Source: Actinophytocola sp963729115 (lineage in GTDB: Bacteria; Actinomycetota; Actinomycetes; Mycobacteriales; Pseudonocardiaceae). From it: 64,000 nucleotides of DNA. This document shows positions 17,136 through 25,154 of this stretch, one piece after another (positions within the stretch are counted from its first letter, which is position 1; each line of letters begins with the position of its first letter). The translations under genes and the position numbers were made by a program. The DNA is taken from positions 930,001-994,000 of the forward strand of contig CAVSMR010000003.1 of NCBI GenBank assembly GCA_963729115.1, in the 5' to 3' direction. The notes under the pieces were generated by a model. It worked only from the letters and a program-made list of their open reading frames with translations. It had not been told where the DNA came from and searched no databases.

Positions 17136-17888
17136 ATGACGTCGATGTGGGGCGCGCCGGTGGCGGACCGGGTGCGCGGCTGGCGGCGGTCCCGCCGTGA
17201 CCCGGACCAGGCTCGGTTCCTCACGCTCGACTCGCTGCGCTGGGTGGTCCGCAACCGCGCGTGGACGCCCTGGTACCTGGTGCGGTACTGGCGGCTGCTG
17301 AAGTTCCGCGTCGCCAACCCGCACATCGTGCTGCGCGGCATGGTGTTCCTCGGCAAGGACCTCGACGTGCACTGCCGGCCCGGCTACGGGCGGATGGAGA
17401 TCGGCCGCTGGGTGCACATCGGCGACGGCAACGCGATCCGCTGTCACGAGGGGTCGCTGCGCATCGGCGACAAGGCGGTGTTCGGGCGGCAGAACGTGCT
17501 CAACTGCTACCTGGACATCGAGCTGGGCGACGCGGCGCTCGTCGCCGACTGGGTCTATATCTGCGACTTCGACCACGTGACGTCGGACGTCCACCTGCCG
17601 ATCAAGGACCAGGGCATCGTGAAGTCGCCGGTGCGCATCGGCCCCGACACGTGGCTGTGCACGAAGGTCACGGTGACCAAGGGCAGCCGCATCGGCCGCG
17701 GCGCGGTGGTCGGCGCGCACGCGGTGGTGAAGGGCGACGTGCCCGACTACGCGGTCGCGGCCGGCATCCCGGCCAAGGTGGTCCGGGACCGCATGTCCGC
17801 CTACGAGGCGGACGCCGCCCGCCGCGAGGCGGTGGCCGACATGTCGCGCAAGGCCGCCGCGGCGCTGCGCAAGACGCTCGACGCCTAG
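17136..17888 (+). CDS. Left-handed beta-helix acyltransferase, Rv3034c-like
   Basis: This 250-residue protein has an N-terminal basic, possibly membrane-associated segment (SLRWVVRNRAWTPWYLVRYWRLLKFRVANPH, read as two pieces). A hexapeptide-repeat beta-helix follows (about 75-215: IGRWVHIGDGNAIRCHEGSLRIGDKAVFG, then VRIGPDTWLCTKVTVTKGS). The family transfers acetyl or other acyl groups to sugars. From memory it strongly resembles M. tuberculosis Rv3034c of the 6-O-methylglucose lipopolysaccharide locus. The GT4, GH57 and methyltransferase genes of that locus follow here on the opposite strand, so acylation of the same glucan is the likely role. ATG 17136 appears leaderless. Confidence 0.88.
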   Translation: MTSMWGAPVADRVRGWRRSRRDPDQARFLTLDSLRWVVRNRAWTPWYLVRYWRLLKFRVANPHIVLRGMVFLGKDLDVHCRPGYGRMEIGRWVHIGDGNAIRCHEGSLRIGDKAVFGRQNVLNCYLDIELGDAALVADWVYICDFDHVTSDVHLPIKDQGIVKSPVRIGPDTWLCTKVTVTKGSRIGRGAVVGAHAVVKGDVPDYAVAAGIPAKVVRDRMSAYEADAARREAVADMSRKAAAALRKTLDA

Positions 17889-18199
17889 CTCGCGAGCGGC
17901 TCGACCTTCAGGTAGGCGCGGTAGTCGCGGAAGTGTCGCGTGTAGACCTCCGCGCCGTCGCCCAGCGGCTCGTCCACCTCGACCAGGTCGACGAGGTGGC
18001 GGAAGCTCCAGGTGATCGTGTCGCCGTCCTCGTTGCGGTAGCTGGTCTCGCGCGCCTCGGCGTGCGTCCGGGCCTTCTCGGCGGCGTGTTCGGCCGAGTC
18101 GGCCGTGAGGAGGGTGACCGTCTCCTCGAAGAGAGGCTGGTGCCCCCGCCGCGAGGAGCTCGACTCGTACACCAGCACCGCCGCGAACATCCTGCTCAT
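17885..18199 (-). CDS. DUF4288-like small protein
   Basis: I start at ATG 18199, where GGGGGA lies about six bases upstream, giving 104 residues. The sequence reads MSRMFAAVLVYESSS, then FEETVTLLTADSAEHAAEKARTHAEARETSYRNEDGD and FRHLVDLVEVDEPL. This resembles the small DUF4288 family of compact alpha/beta proteins with no known activity. It overlaps the convergent acyltransferase gene by 4 bp at the stop codons. It is separated from the GT4 gene by 129 bp and may have its own promoter. Confidence 0.7.
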   Translation of the reverse strand: MSRMFAAVLVYESSSSRRGHQPLFEETVTLLTADSAEHAAEKARTHAEARETSYRNEDGDTITWSFRHLVDLVEVDEPLGDGAEVYTRHFRDYRAYLKVEPLAS

Positions 18200-18328
18200 G
18201 TCGTTCCCCCGATCCATCTCGGGGTCGAGAGTAGATCTCCCGGCGGCCGCCCGCCTCCGGTATCTCCCCGAGATCAACCCGGACTCTATCCGCGAACGCC
18301 CTCCCGGCGGGCGATCTCGGAGAAATCC

Positions 18329-19609
18329 TCAGTCGCGGAACGCGTTGCCCGTGGCGATCTTCGGACGGCCCAGGACCGGGTGGTCGAGGACGGCGGCCGA
18401 CTCGTACACCCGCACCGTCGACTCCGCGATTCCGCGCCAGTCGAACTCCGTGGCCAGCCGGGCGCGCGCGGCGCGGGCACGGCGGGCCGCCGCGGCCGGG
18501 TCGGCCAGCACCTCGCCCACCGCCGCCGCGATGCCCGCCACGTCGCCCGGTTCGATCGACAGGCCCGTCACGCCGTCGACCACCAGCTCCGCCAGGCCGC
18601 CGGCCGTCGAGGCCACCAGCGGCGCGCCCACGGCGGCCGCCTCCAGCGCCGCGATGCCGAACGGCTCGTAGCGGCTCGGCAGCACCACCACGTCCGCCGC
18701 CGCCAGGCACGCCACCAGCGCCCGGTCCGGCAGGTGGCCGACGAAGTCCACCGACCGCCGCACGCGCAGCTTCCGCGCCTGCTCGACCAGCGCCGCCGCC
18801 TGCACGCCCTTGCCCGCCACGACCAGCCGCGTCCCCGGATGCGCCCGCCGCAGCCGCGGGAGCGCCGCGAGCAGGTCCTGCACGCCCTTCTCCCACTCCA
18901 GCCGTCCGAAGTAGACGACCAGCGGGGCCCCGTCCGCCGCGTGCGCCGCCCGGGACGCCCGCACGGCCGTCGGCAAGACGCGCCAGCCCCGCGGCTCGAT
19001 CCCGTTGTGGATCACCGCGACGTCGTCCGGCTCGACCTCGAACAGGAACGACACCTCGGCCCGCATGGCCGCCGAACAGGTGATCAGCGCGTCGGATCGG
19101 TTCGCCAGCCACCACTCCGCCGAGTGCACCTGCTGGTTCAGCCGCTGCGAGAGCCACCCGCTGTGCCGCCCCGCCTCGGTCGCGTGCAGCGTCGACACCA
19201 GCGGTACGCCCGCGTGCTCGGCCAGCGTGATCGACGGGTGCGTGACGAGCCAGTCGTGCGCGTGCACCACGTCCGGCCGCCACCCCGCCAGCAGCGAGAG
19301 GCCGGCCCGGATCATGGCGTGGCCCATCCCGAGCGTCCACGCCACGAGGTCCTTCTCGAACAGCAGGTGCGTCGGGTCCTCCGCGACCCGCACCACCCGC
19401 ACGCCCTCGACGACGGTGTCGGTCGTCGGGTGCGTGGCCGCGTCGGTGCCCGCCTCGTGCCGGCACAGCACGACGACCTCGTGGCCGAGGGACACGAGGT
19501 GCCGGGCCAGCGCGTGCACGTGCCGGCCCAGCCCACCGACCACGACCGGCGGGTACTCCCACGACAACATGAGGATCTTCAACGCGTTCGATCCATCGCG
19601 CACGCTCAC
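18329..19609 (-). CDS. GT4 glycosyltransferase (Rv3032-like alpha-1,4-glucosyltransferase)
   Basis: This 426-residue GT4 enzyme has the N-terminal loop PPVVVGGLGRHVHALA. GRLEWEKGVQDLLAAL and the EPFGIAALEAAAVG motif (E-x7-E nucleotide-sugar site) follow in the C-terminal half. Mycobacterial Rv3032 has this architecture and elongates alpha-1,4-glucan for 6-O-methylglucose lipopolysaccharide and glycogen. GTG 19609 overlaps the stop of the GH57 gene (GTGA), and the methyltransferase precedes that, the same order as Rv3030-Rv3031-Rv3032. Specificity for ADP- or UDP-glucose cannot be read from the sequence. Confidence 0.9.
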   Translation of the reverse strand: MSVRDGSNALKILMLSWEYPPVVVGGLGRHVHALARHLVSLGHEVVVLCRHEAGTDAATHPTTDTVVEGVRVVRVAEDPTHLLFEKDLVAWTLGMGHAMIRAGLSLLAGWRPDVVHAHDWLVTHPSITLAEHAGVPLVSTLHATEAGRHSGWLSQRLNQQVHSAEWWLANRSDALITCSAAMRAEVSFLFEVEPDDVAVIHNGIEPRGWRVLPTAVRASRAAHAADGAPLVVYFGRLEWEKGVQDLLAALPRLRRAHPGTRLVVAGKGVQAAALVEQARKLRVRRSVDFVGHLPDRALVACLAAADVVVLPSRYEPFGIAALEAAAVGAPLVASTAGGLAELVVDGVTGLSIEPGDVAGIAAAVGEVLADPAAAARRARAARARLATEFDWRGIAESTVRVYESAAVLDHPVLGRPKIATGNAFRD

Positions 19610-21108
19610 GCCAACCCCCGCGCATCCAGGTGACCGAAGAGCCCGTCCTCGCCGCGCAGCTCGGCCGCCCGCCGCCGGGCGCGCGGGAGCTGGCCGGTGC
19701 GGACCAGGCTGGCCAGCTCGCCGAACCGGTCGCCGTGCACCTTCGCCCGCCTGCGCGCGTAGTCGGCCGCCGAGTCCTTCGTGACCATGAACGCCCAGTC
19801 GCTCGACAGCGTCAGCAGCGCCTCGCGCACGAGCTGGTCGCGCGCCGCGTCCCGGGTGCCGGGATCCTGTGGGGGCAGCGCGAGCAGCTCGTCCTGCACG
19901 GCCGCGCCCTGCGTCACCAGGTCCGACACCTGCTCGCCGTCCCACACCCGCCAGTCCTTGCCCGACCCCCACGAGGACGCCGGCAGGTCCACCGGCTCGC
20001 CCACGTGCCCGGCCTCGATCGCGCCGCGCAACGTGGTCACCCGCACGCCGGCCGCCGGCAGCGCGCACAGCACCGCCTCCAGCCACGCCGGTCCCTCGTG
20101 CCACCAGTGGCCGAACAGCTCGGTGTCGTACGCGGCGACGACGAGCCCGGGCCGGCCGTGCCGCTCGCGCAGCGCGCGCAGCCGGGCGAGCACGGTCGCC
20201 ACGAAGTCGTCGGCGTGCCGGGCGACCGCGGCGGCCGCGAGGGCCGGGTCGTACGGCCGCTTCTGCTCCGGCGGCACGTGCTTTCCCGTGACCCGGGCGG
20301 GTTTGAGCCCGCTCGGGTGGTCGTACGTGTGGAAGTCGCGGTACGCCGGGTCGCCCGGGTAGCCCGCCTTCGGCGACCACACCCGGTAGGTGACCTCGAG
20401 GTCGCGGCCGAAGCAGACCACATCGGACTCGCCGACCGGGTGGCCCGCGTGCGTGTCGCCGTGCAGGGCCGGGCCGTCGACGAGGAACCGCCGCACGCCC
20501 GCGGCCGCGTAGCCGCGCTCCATGCCCGGCGCGTAGCCGCACTCCGGCGCCCAGATCCCCGCCGGCGCCCGGCCGAGCCGCCGCGCGGTGTCCGCCAGTC
20601 CGGTGTGGAGGGTGAACCGGCGGACCGGCTCGCGCAGCAGCGGCTGGAACGGGTGGGTCGCCGGCCCGCCGAGCAGCTCGACGAGCCCGCCGTCCACGAG
20701 CGGGCGCAGCACCGGGGAGAACCCGTGCCGCCAGCGGCCCTCGAACTCGGTCAGGGCAGCGCCGGCCGCGCGGTACTCCGCCGCCGCGAGGTCGGCCAGC
20801 ATCGGGTCGCCGCCGCGCCACCGCCCGGCCGCGTACTGCGCGCGCAGCTGCCAGTTGCCGAGCCAGTCGTGCATCGAGCGCAGCGCGTACGGGTCGTCCA
20901 GCTGCGCGGCGAGGACCGGGGTGACGCCGAGCGTCAGCACGTCGCGGCGGCCCTGCTCGCCGAGCCGGCGGACGAGGTCCACGACCGGGAGGTAGGAATG
21001 CGCCCACGCCTGGTAGAGCCATTCCTCGCCGACCGGCCACGCGCCGTGGTGGGGGAGCCAGGGCAGGTGGCTGTGCAGCACCAGGCAGAACGAGCCCTCG
21101 GCCGTCAT
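19606..21108 (-). CDS. GH57 family 1,4-alpha-glucan branching enzyme (Rv3031-like)
   Basis: This 500-residue GH57 protein with a DUF1957-type C-terminus has HSHLPW near the start (12-17). The nucleophile motif GIWAPECGY carries Glu189, and the acid/base motif AYDTELFGHWW carries Asp328, both as expected for active branching enzymes. The C-terminal helical part (about 420-495) includes SSDWAFMVTKDSAADYARRRAKVH. It should introduce alpha-1,6 branches into the glucan made by the adjacent GT4 enzyme. ATG 21108 overlaps the methyltransferase stop (ATGA) and its own stop overlaps the GT4 start (GTGA). The three form one coupled operon. Confidence 0.93.
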   Translation of the reverse strand: MTAEGSFCLVLHSHLPWLPHHGAWPVGEEWLYQAWAHSYLPVVDLVRRLGEQGRRDVLTLGVTPVLAAQLDDPYALRSMHDWLGNWQLRAQYAAGRWRGGDPMLADLAAAEYRAAGAALTEFEGRWRHGFSPVLRPLVDGGLVELLGGPATHPFQPLLREPVRRFTLHTGLADTARRLGRAPAGIWAPECGYAPGMERGYAAAGVRRFLVDGPALHGDTHAGHPVGESDVVCFGRDLEVTYRVWSPKAGYPGDPAYRDFHTYDHPSGLKPARVTGKHVPPEQKRPYDPALAAAAVARHADDFVATVLARLRALRERHGRPGLVVAAYDTELFGHWWHEGPAWLEAVLCALPAAGVRVTTLRGAIEAGHVGEPVDLPASSWGSGKDWRVWDGEQVSDLVTQGAAVQDELLALPPQDPGTRDAARDQLVREALLTLSSDWAFMVTKDSAADYARRRAKVHGDRFGELASLVRTGQLPRARRRAAELRGEDGLFGHLDARGLA

Positions 21109-21869
21109 GGGCGCCCCGCCACGGCCACGATGTCCAGACAGGAGTCCAGCTCGCCGGTGCCGACCGCGAAGTCCGCCGCAGTCACGGCCGCGACCGCCGC
21201 GCGCAGGTCCGCGGGCCACGGCGTGCCGGCGACCGCGACCGACACCTGCGCGTCGATGATCGAGCCGCCGAACGCCGCGTCCAGGGCGGCCAGCGCCGGC
21301 CCGTGGCGCAGCCCGCCGAGGTACTCGACGGCGAAGCCGGCCTCGGTCAGCAGCGCGCCCATCTCGGCCGGCGACAGCTCGCGGGTGTGGAACGGGTTGA
21401 GCGGGGTGTCCCGGCCGGGGGAGAACGTGATCCGGTTCGGCGTGGTGACCAGCAGCCGCCCGCCGGGCCGCAGCACCCGGAAGCACTCGCGGAGGAAGCC
21501 GGGCTGGTCCCACAGGTGCTCGATCACCTGCAGGTTGGCCACTACGTCCACAGTGGACCCGCCGATGGGCAGCGCGGCGAGGTTGCCGCGGGCCGCGTGT
21601 ACGGCCGGGTAGGCGCGGGCCACGTGCGCGGCGGTCAGGGCGTCGTAGTCGAGCCCGAGCACGAGCCGCGCGTCCCGGGCGATGAGGTCGGCGCCGTAGC
21701 CCTCGCCGCAGCCGGCTTCGAGCACGACGGCGTCGCGGCAGTGCGGGCGCAGCGCGAGGTAGGCCGCCTCGTGGCGGCGGAACCAGTAGTTCTCCTCGGC
21801 GATCCCGGGCACGGTCCGCTCGCCGGTCAGCGGCAGGGCATGCGCTCGACCCGCGGTGATGTCCGTCAA
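21105..21869 (-). CDS. SAM-dependent methyltransferase (Rv3030-like)
   Basis: I start at TTG 21869, preceded by GGGAGG at 8 bp, giving 254 residues; longer GTG/ATG starts upstream lack such a site. The N-terminus reads ALPLTGERTVPGIAEENYWFRRHEAAY, typical of the Rv3030 family. Motif I is VLEAGCGEGYGADLIA, and the later motifs are VIEHLWDQPGFLRECFRVLRPGGRLLVTTPN. In mycobacteria the equivalent gene lies in the methylglucose lipopolysaccharide locus and is a candidate sugar O-methyltransferase. Here it is the first gene of a methyltransferase-GH57-GT4 operon. The target hydroxyl is inferred only. Confidence 0.88.
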   Translation of the reverse strand: MTDITAGRAHALPLTGERTVPGIAEENYWFRRHEAAYLALRPHCRDAVVLEAGCGEGYGADLIARDARLVLGLDYDALTAAHVARAYPAVHAARGNLAALPIGGSTVDVVANLQVIEHLWDQPGFLRECFRVLRPGGRLLVTTPNRITFSPGRDTPLNPFHTRELSPAEMGALLTEAGFAVEYLGGLRHGPALAALDAAFGGSIIDAQVSVAVAGTPWPADLRAAVAAVTAADFAVGTGELDSCLDIVAVAGRP

Positions 21870-22005
21870 GCGCGTCGCCTCCCGCCGTCGGTCCCGCTTC
21901 CCGCACCGGTCCCGGCGGCCGTCTCCGGGCACCGAGAACAGGTTCTGATCGCACAGAACTTACCCGCCGGTATCGCGCCCCGGCGCGAAGCGTGCCCGAT
22001 GTCGC

Positions 22006-22248
22006 TCAAGCGCGGGCGGGCACGGCGTCGATCCCTGCGTCGATCCCTGTGTCGATCGAGACGTCGATCTCGACCTCCGCGATGCCGCGCCCGGCGGTCA
22101 GGGTCGGCACCACCCAGGTCACCGCCGTGATGCGGTAGTGGTCGTCGCCGATGCGCAGGGGCTGGCCGGGCGCGGGCAGGGCGGGGAAGTAGCACGCCCC
22201 CAGCTGACGGCCGTCGAGCACGATCCTGCCGAGAAGGTCGGGGTCCAT
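22006..22248 (-). CDS. Small hypothetical protein downstream of degV
   Basis: This 80-residue ORF starts at ATG 22248, 20 bp after degV. It reads MDPDLLGRIVLDGRQLG, then a GDDHYRITAVTWVVPTLTAG strand-rich centre and a C-terminal IDVSIDTGIDAGIDAV near-repeat. Composition and codon choice look coding. It has no motif I can name, no signal peptide and no membrane segment. Spacing suggests it shares the degV transcript. The ribosome site is weak, so the start is uncertain. Confidence 0.55.
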   Translation of the reverse strand: MDPDLLGRIVLDGRQLGACYFPALPAPGQPLRIGDDHYRITAVTWVVPTLTAGRGIAEVEIDVSIDTGIDAGIDAVPARA

Positions 22249-22268
22249 GCGGGCGGACCCTATCCCCG

Positions 22269-23111
22269 TCAGGTCGGCGAGATCGTGATGCCCACCGCGC
22301 CGGGGCCGACGTGCACCCCGATGGTGGAGCTGACCTCGGTCAGCGTCACCTCGCGCGCCGCCGGCAGCTGCGGACGCAGCTCGGACAGCACGTGGTCGGC
22401 CCGTCCCTGCGCGCCGAAGTGCTCGATCGCGATGTCCACCTGGCGGCTGCCTGCCCGCCGCACCGCGGCCTCGATGAGCCGGCGCAGCGCCCGGTCCGCG
22501 CCGAGCACCCGCTCCAGCGGCGCGACCCGGCCGTTGACCATGGTCAGCAACGGCTTGATCGACAGCGCGCTGCCGAGCATCGCCGCGGCCGCGCCGATGC
22601 GCCCGCCCTTGCGCAGGTACTCGAGGGTGTCGACGTAGATGAGCTCGCAGGCGTCCTCGAGCCGGCGGGCCAGGCCGTCCATCACCCGCTGCGCGCCGCC
22701 GCCCGCGCCGGCCACCCGGGCCGCCGCCAGCACGGCGTAGCCCAGGCTCATCCCGGTGGTGTGCGAGTCGATCACGTGCACGGGGATCGGCGAGCGTGCG
22801 GCGGCCTTCTCCGCCACCTCGGTCGTCTTCGACTGGTGGCCGGAGATGTGCACGGACACGATCTCGTCGGCGCCGCGGTTGGCCAGGTCCTGGTAGGCCC
22901 AGGCGAAGCCGGCCGGGTCGGGCGGCGCGGTGGAGACGGTCATGTCCTGTTCCAGGGCACGCACGAGGATGTCCTTGGGCACGGCCGGCTCTGCGCGTAC
23001 CTGGCTGCCGATCTTGATCTGCATCGGTACGACGGTGATTCCCCACTGCGCGGCCTGGGCCGGGGGGATGCTCGAGGTGGAGTCGGTGACCACACCGACA
23101 CGGCCTGTCAT
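22269..23111 (-). CDS. DegV family fatty-acid-binding protein
   Basis: This 280-residue protein has the DegV hallmarks. These are VGVVTDSTSSIPP at the N-terminus, a VSTAPPDPAGF segment with the fatty-acid head-group loop, VHVIDSHTTGMSLG, and LEYLRKGGRI. DegV/FakB proteins hold a single fatty acid for presentation to a fatty-acid kinase (FakA), and no kinase gene is adjacent. The gene is divergent from etfBA, with a 207-bp region between, and is followed by an 80-residue ORF after 20 bp. Confidence 0.92.
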   Translation of the reverse strand: MTGRVGVVTDSTSSIPPAQAAQWGITVVPMQIKIGSQVRAEPAVPKDILVRALEQDMTVSTAPPDPAGFAWAYQDLANRGADEIVSVHISGHQSKTTEVAEKAAARSPIPVHVIDSHTTGMSLGYAVLAAARVAGAGGGAQRVMDGLARRLEDACELIYVDTLEYLRKGGRIGAAAAMLGSALSIKPLLTMVNGRVAPLERVLGADRALRRLIEAAVRRAGSRQVDIAIEHFGAQGRADHVLSELRPQLPAAREVTLTEVSSTIGVHVGPGAVGITISPT

Positions 23112-23173
23112 GACGAGATCCTAGCTGAGCCATTCGGGTGAGGGTGGTCACGAGTGAAAAGTCGTTCACCCGC

Positions 23174-23201
23174 TTGCGACTAAGCTACTGATTAGTAACA
23201 T
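23174..23201 (+). promoter_or_regulatory. Candidate promoter upstream of etfBA
   Basis: In the AT-richer middle of the 207-bp degV-etfB gap there is TTGCGA (23174-23179), a 16-bp spacer and TAACAT (23196-23201). The spacer includes TACT-GATT-AGTA, a small inverted repeat that could bind a regulator. The position about 120 bp upstream of etfB leaves a long 5' leader. Confidence 0.4.
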
Positions 23202-23318
23202 ACTGGTGGCGAGGCACACCGTGCCAAGCCGTGGCCCGCATGGCAAGGTCGGGCCAACCTCGTATTCTTTGGTCGCGCAAGCCGGTTGGGCTCGTCATCG
23301 GGAGGTCGGAGCAGACCC

Positions 23319-24104
23319 ATGCCAAACATCGTCGTGTTGGTCAAACAAGTGCCGGACACCTACTCGGAGCGCAAGCTGAGTGACGGTGACCACACCTTGG
23401 ACCGGGACTCCGCCGACGCCGTGCTCGACGAGATCAACGAGCGTGCCATCGAGGAGGCGCTCCAGATCAAGGAGGCGTCCGAGGGCGAGGTGACCGTCGT
23501 GTCGGTCGGCCCCGACCGCGCGACCGACGCCATCCGCAAGGCGCTGTCGATGGGGGCGGACAAGGCGGTGCACGTCGTCGACGACGCGCTGCACGGCGCC
23601 GACATGCTGCAGACGGCGAAGGTCCTGGCGAAGGCGATCGGCACGGTCGAGGGCGTCGACCTGATCATCGCCGGCAACGAGGCGAGCGACGGCACCGGCG
23701 GTGCCATCCCCGCCATGCTGGCCGAGCTGCTCGGCTACCCGCAGCTCACGCACGCCCGCGTGGTCACCGTCGAGGGTTCGTCCATCAAGGTCACCCGCGA
23801 GACCGAGGAGGGGCTGACCCACCTCGAGGCGAACCTGCCCGCGGTCGTCAGCGTCAGCGAGAAGATCAACGAGCCGCGGTACCCGTCGTTCAAGGGGATC
23901 ATGGCCGCGAAGAAGAAGCCGGTCGAGACCCTCGGCATCGCCGACCTGGGTATCGACGCGAGCGAGGTCGGCCTCGCGAACGCGTGGTCCACGGTCGTCG
24001 AGGCGTCGCCCAAGCCGCCCCGCGAGGCCGGTCAGCGTGTCGAGGACGACGGCGACGGCGGCGTGAAGATCGCCGAGTACCTGGTTGCCCAGAAACTGAT
24101 CTGA
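23319..24104 (+). CDS. etfB: Electron transfer flavoprotein beta subunit
   Basis: I use ATG 23319 (MPNIVVLVKQVPDTYSE), the family start; upstream in-frame codons are not conserved. The 261-residue protein has the ETF beta signature region IKEASEGEVTVVSVGPDRATDAIRKALSMGADKAVHV and the recognition loop LELLGYPQLTHARVV-like segment. ETF takes electrons from acyl-CoA dehydrogenases and passes them to the quinone pool through an ETF dehydrogenase. etfA follows after 13 bp, so the two subunits are co-expressed. M. tuberculosis has the same pair (fixA/fixB, Rv3029c-Rv3028c). Confidence 0.95.
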   Translation: MPNIVVLVKQVPDTYSERKLSDGDHTLDRDSADAVLDEINERAIEEALQIKEASEGEVTVVSVGPDRATDAIRKALSMGADKAVHVVDDALHGADMLQTAKVLAKAIGTVEGVDLIIAGNEASDGTGGAIPAMLAELLGYPQLTHARVVTVEGSSIKVTRETEEGLTHLEANLPAVVSVSEKINEPRYPSFKGIMAAKKKPVETLGIADLGIDASEVGLANAWSTVVEASPKPPREAGQRVEDDGDGGVKIAEYLVAQKLI

Positions 24105-24117
24105 GAGGGGAAGAACG

Positions 24118-25086
24118 ATGGCAGAGGTTCTGGTCCTCGTCGATCAACTGGACGGCGAGATCAAGAAGGTCACCTACGAGCTGCTCACCGCGGCCCGCGC
24201 GCTCGGCGAGCCGAGCGCCGTCGTGGTCGGCGCGCCCGGCACCGCCGCGAAGCTCAAGGAGTCGCTCGCGTCCTACGGGGCGGAGAAGGTCTACGTAGCC
24301 GAGTCCGAGGACGCCGCCGGCTACCTCGTGACGCCGAAGGTCGACGTGCTCGCCGCGCTGGTGGAGCGGACGTCCCCGGCGGCCGTGCTCGTCGCGGCCG
24401 GCTCGGAGGGCAAGGAGGTCGCCGGCCGGCTCGCGGTGCGCATCGGCGGCGGCCTGCTGGTCGACGTCATCGGCCTGGCGGGTGCGGGCGGCGAGGTGAC
24501 CGGCACGCAGTCCATCTTCGGCGGCGCGTTCGTCGTGAAGTCCAAGGTCGCCAAGGGAACCCCGGTGATCTCGGTGCGGCCCGGCGGGCTCGAGGCCGAG
24601 CAGGCGCAGGGTGCGGCCACCGAGGAGGCCGTCGAGGTGCCGGCCGCCGACCCGGCGAAGTCCGCGAAGATCACCGGCCGCGAGCCGGTGGTGGGCGGCG
24701 ACCGCCCGGAGCTGACCGAGGCGTCGGTCGTGGTCTCCGGTGGCCGCGGCGTGGGCAGCGCGGAGAGCTTCGAGGTCGTGGAGAAGCTGGCGGACGCGCT
24801 GGGCGCGGCCGTGGGCGCCTCGCGCGCGGCGGTCGACTCCGGCTACTACCCGGCGCAGTTCCAGGTGGGACAGACGGGCAAGACCGTCTCGCCGCAGCTG
24901 TACATCGCGCTCGGCATCTCCGGCGCGATCCAGCACCGCGCCGGCATGCAGACCTCGAAGACGATCGTCGCGGTGAACAAGGACCCGGAGGCGCCGATCT
25001 TCGAGATCGCGGACTTCGGCATCGTGGGCGACCTGTTCAAGGTCGCGCCGCAGCTCACCGAGGAAGCCGCGAAGCGCAAGGGATAG
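24118..25086 (+). CDS. etfA: Electron transfer flavoprotein alpha subunit
   Basis: This 322-residue protein has a Rossmann-like N-terminal half and the FAD-binding C-terminal domain. The ETF alpha signature is clear (YIALGISGAIQHRAGM, then SKTIVAVNKDPEAPIFEIADFGIVGD). The start ATG has GAGGGGAAG upstream and lies 13 bp after etfB. It forms the heterodimer with EtfB that carries FAD between acyl-CoA dehydrogenases and the respiratory chain. After the stop a 68-bp gap precedes the GNAT/OlsB-like gene. Confidence 0.95.
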   Translation: MAEVLVLVDQLDGEIKKVTYELLTAARALGEPSAVVVGAPGTAAKLKESLASYGAEKVYVAESEDAAGYLVTPKVDVLAALVERTSPAAVLVAAGSEGKEVAGRLAVRIGGGLLVDVIGLAGAGGEVTGTQSIFGGAFVVKSKVAKGTPVISVRPGGLEAEQAQGAATEEAVEVPAADPAKSAKITGREPVVGGDRPELTEASVVVSGGRGVGSAESFEVVEKLADALGAAVGASRAAVDSGYYPAQFQVGQTGKTVSPQLYIALGISGAIQHRAGMQTSKTIVAVNKDPEAPIFEIADFGIVGDLFKVAPQLTEEAAKRKG

Positions 25087-25154
25087 CAACAGTTCACCTG
25101 CGTGTCACCGCTTGTGGCACGTGCGCGTTGCCGGGAGCCGCGTACACCTGAGGC

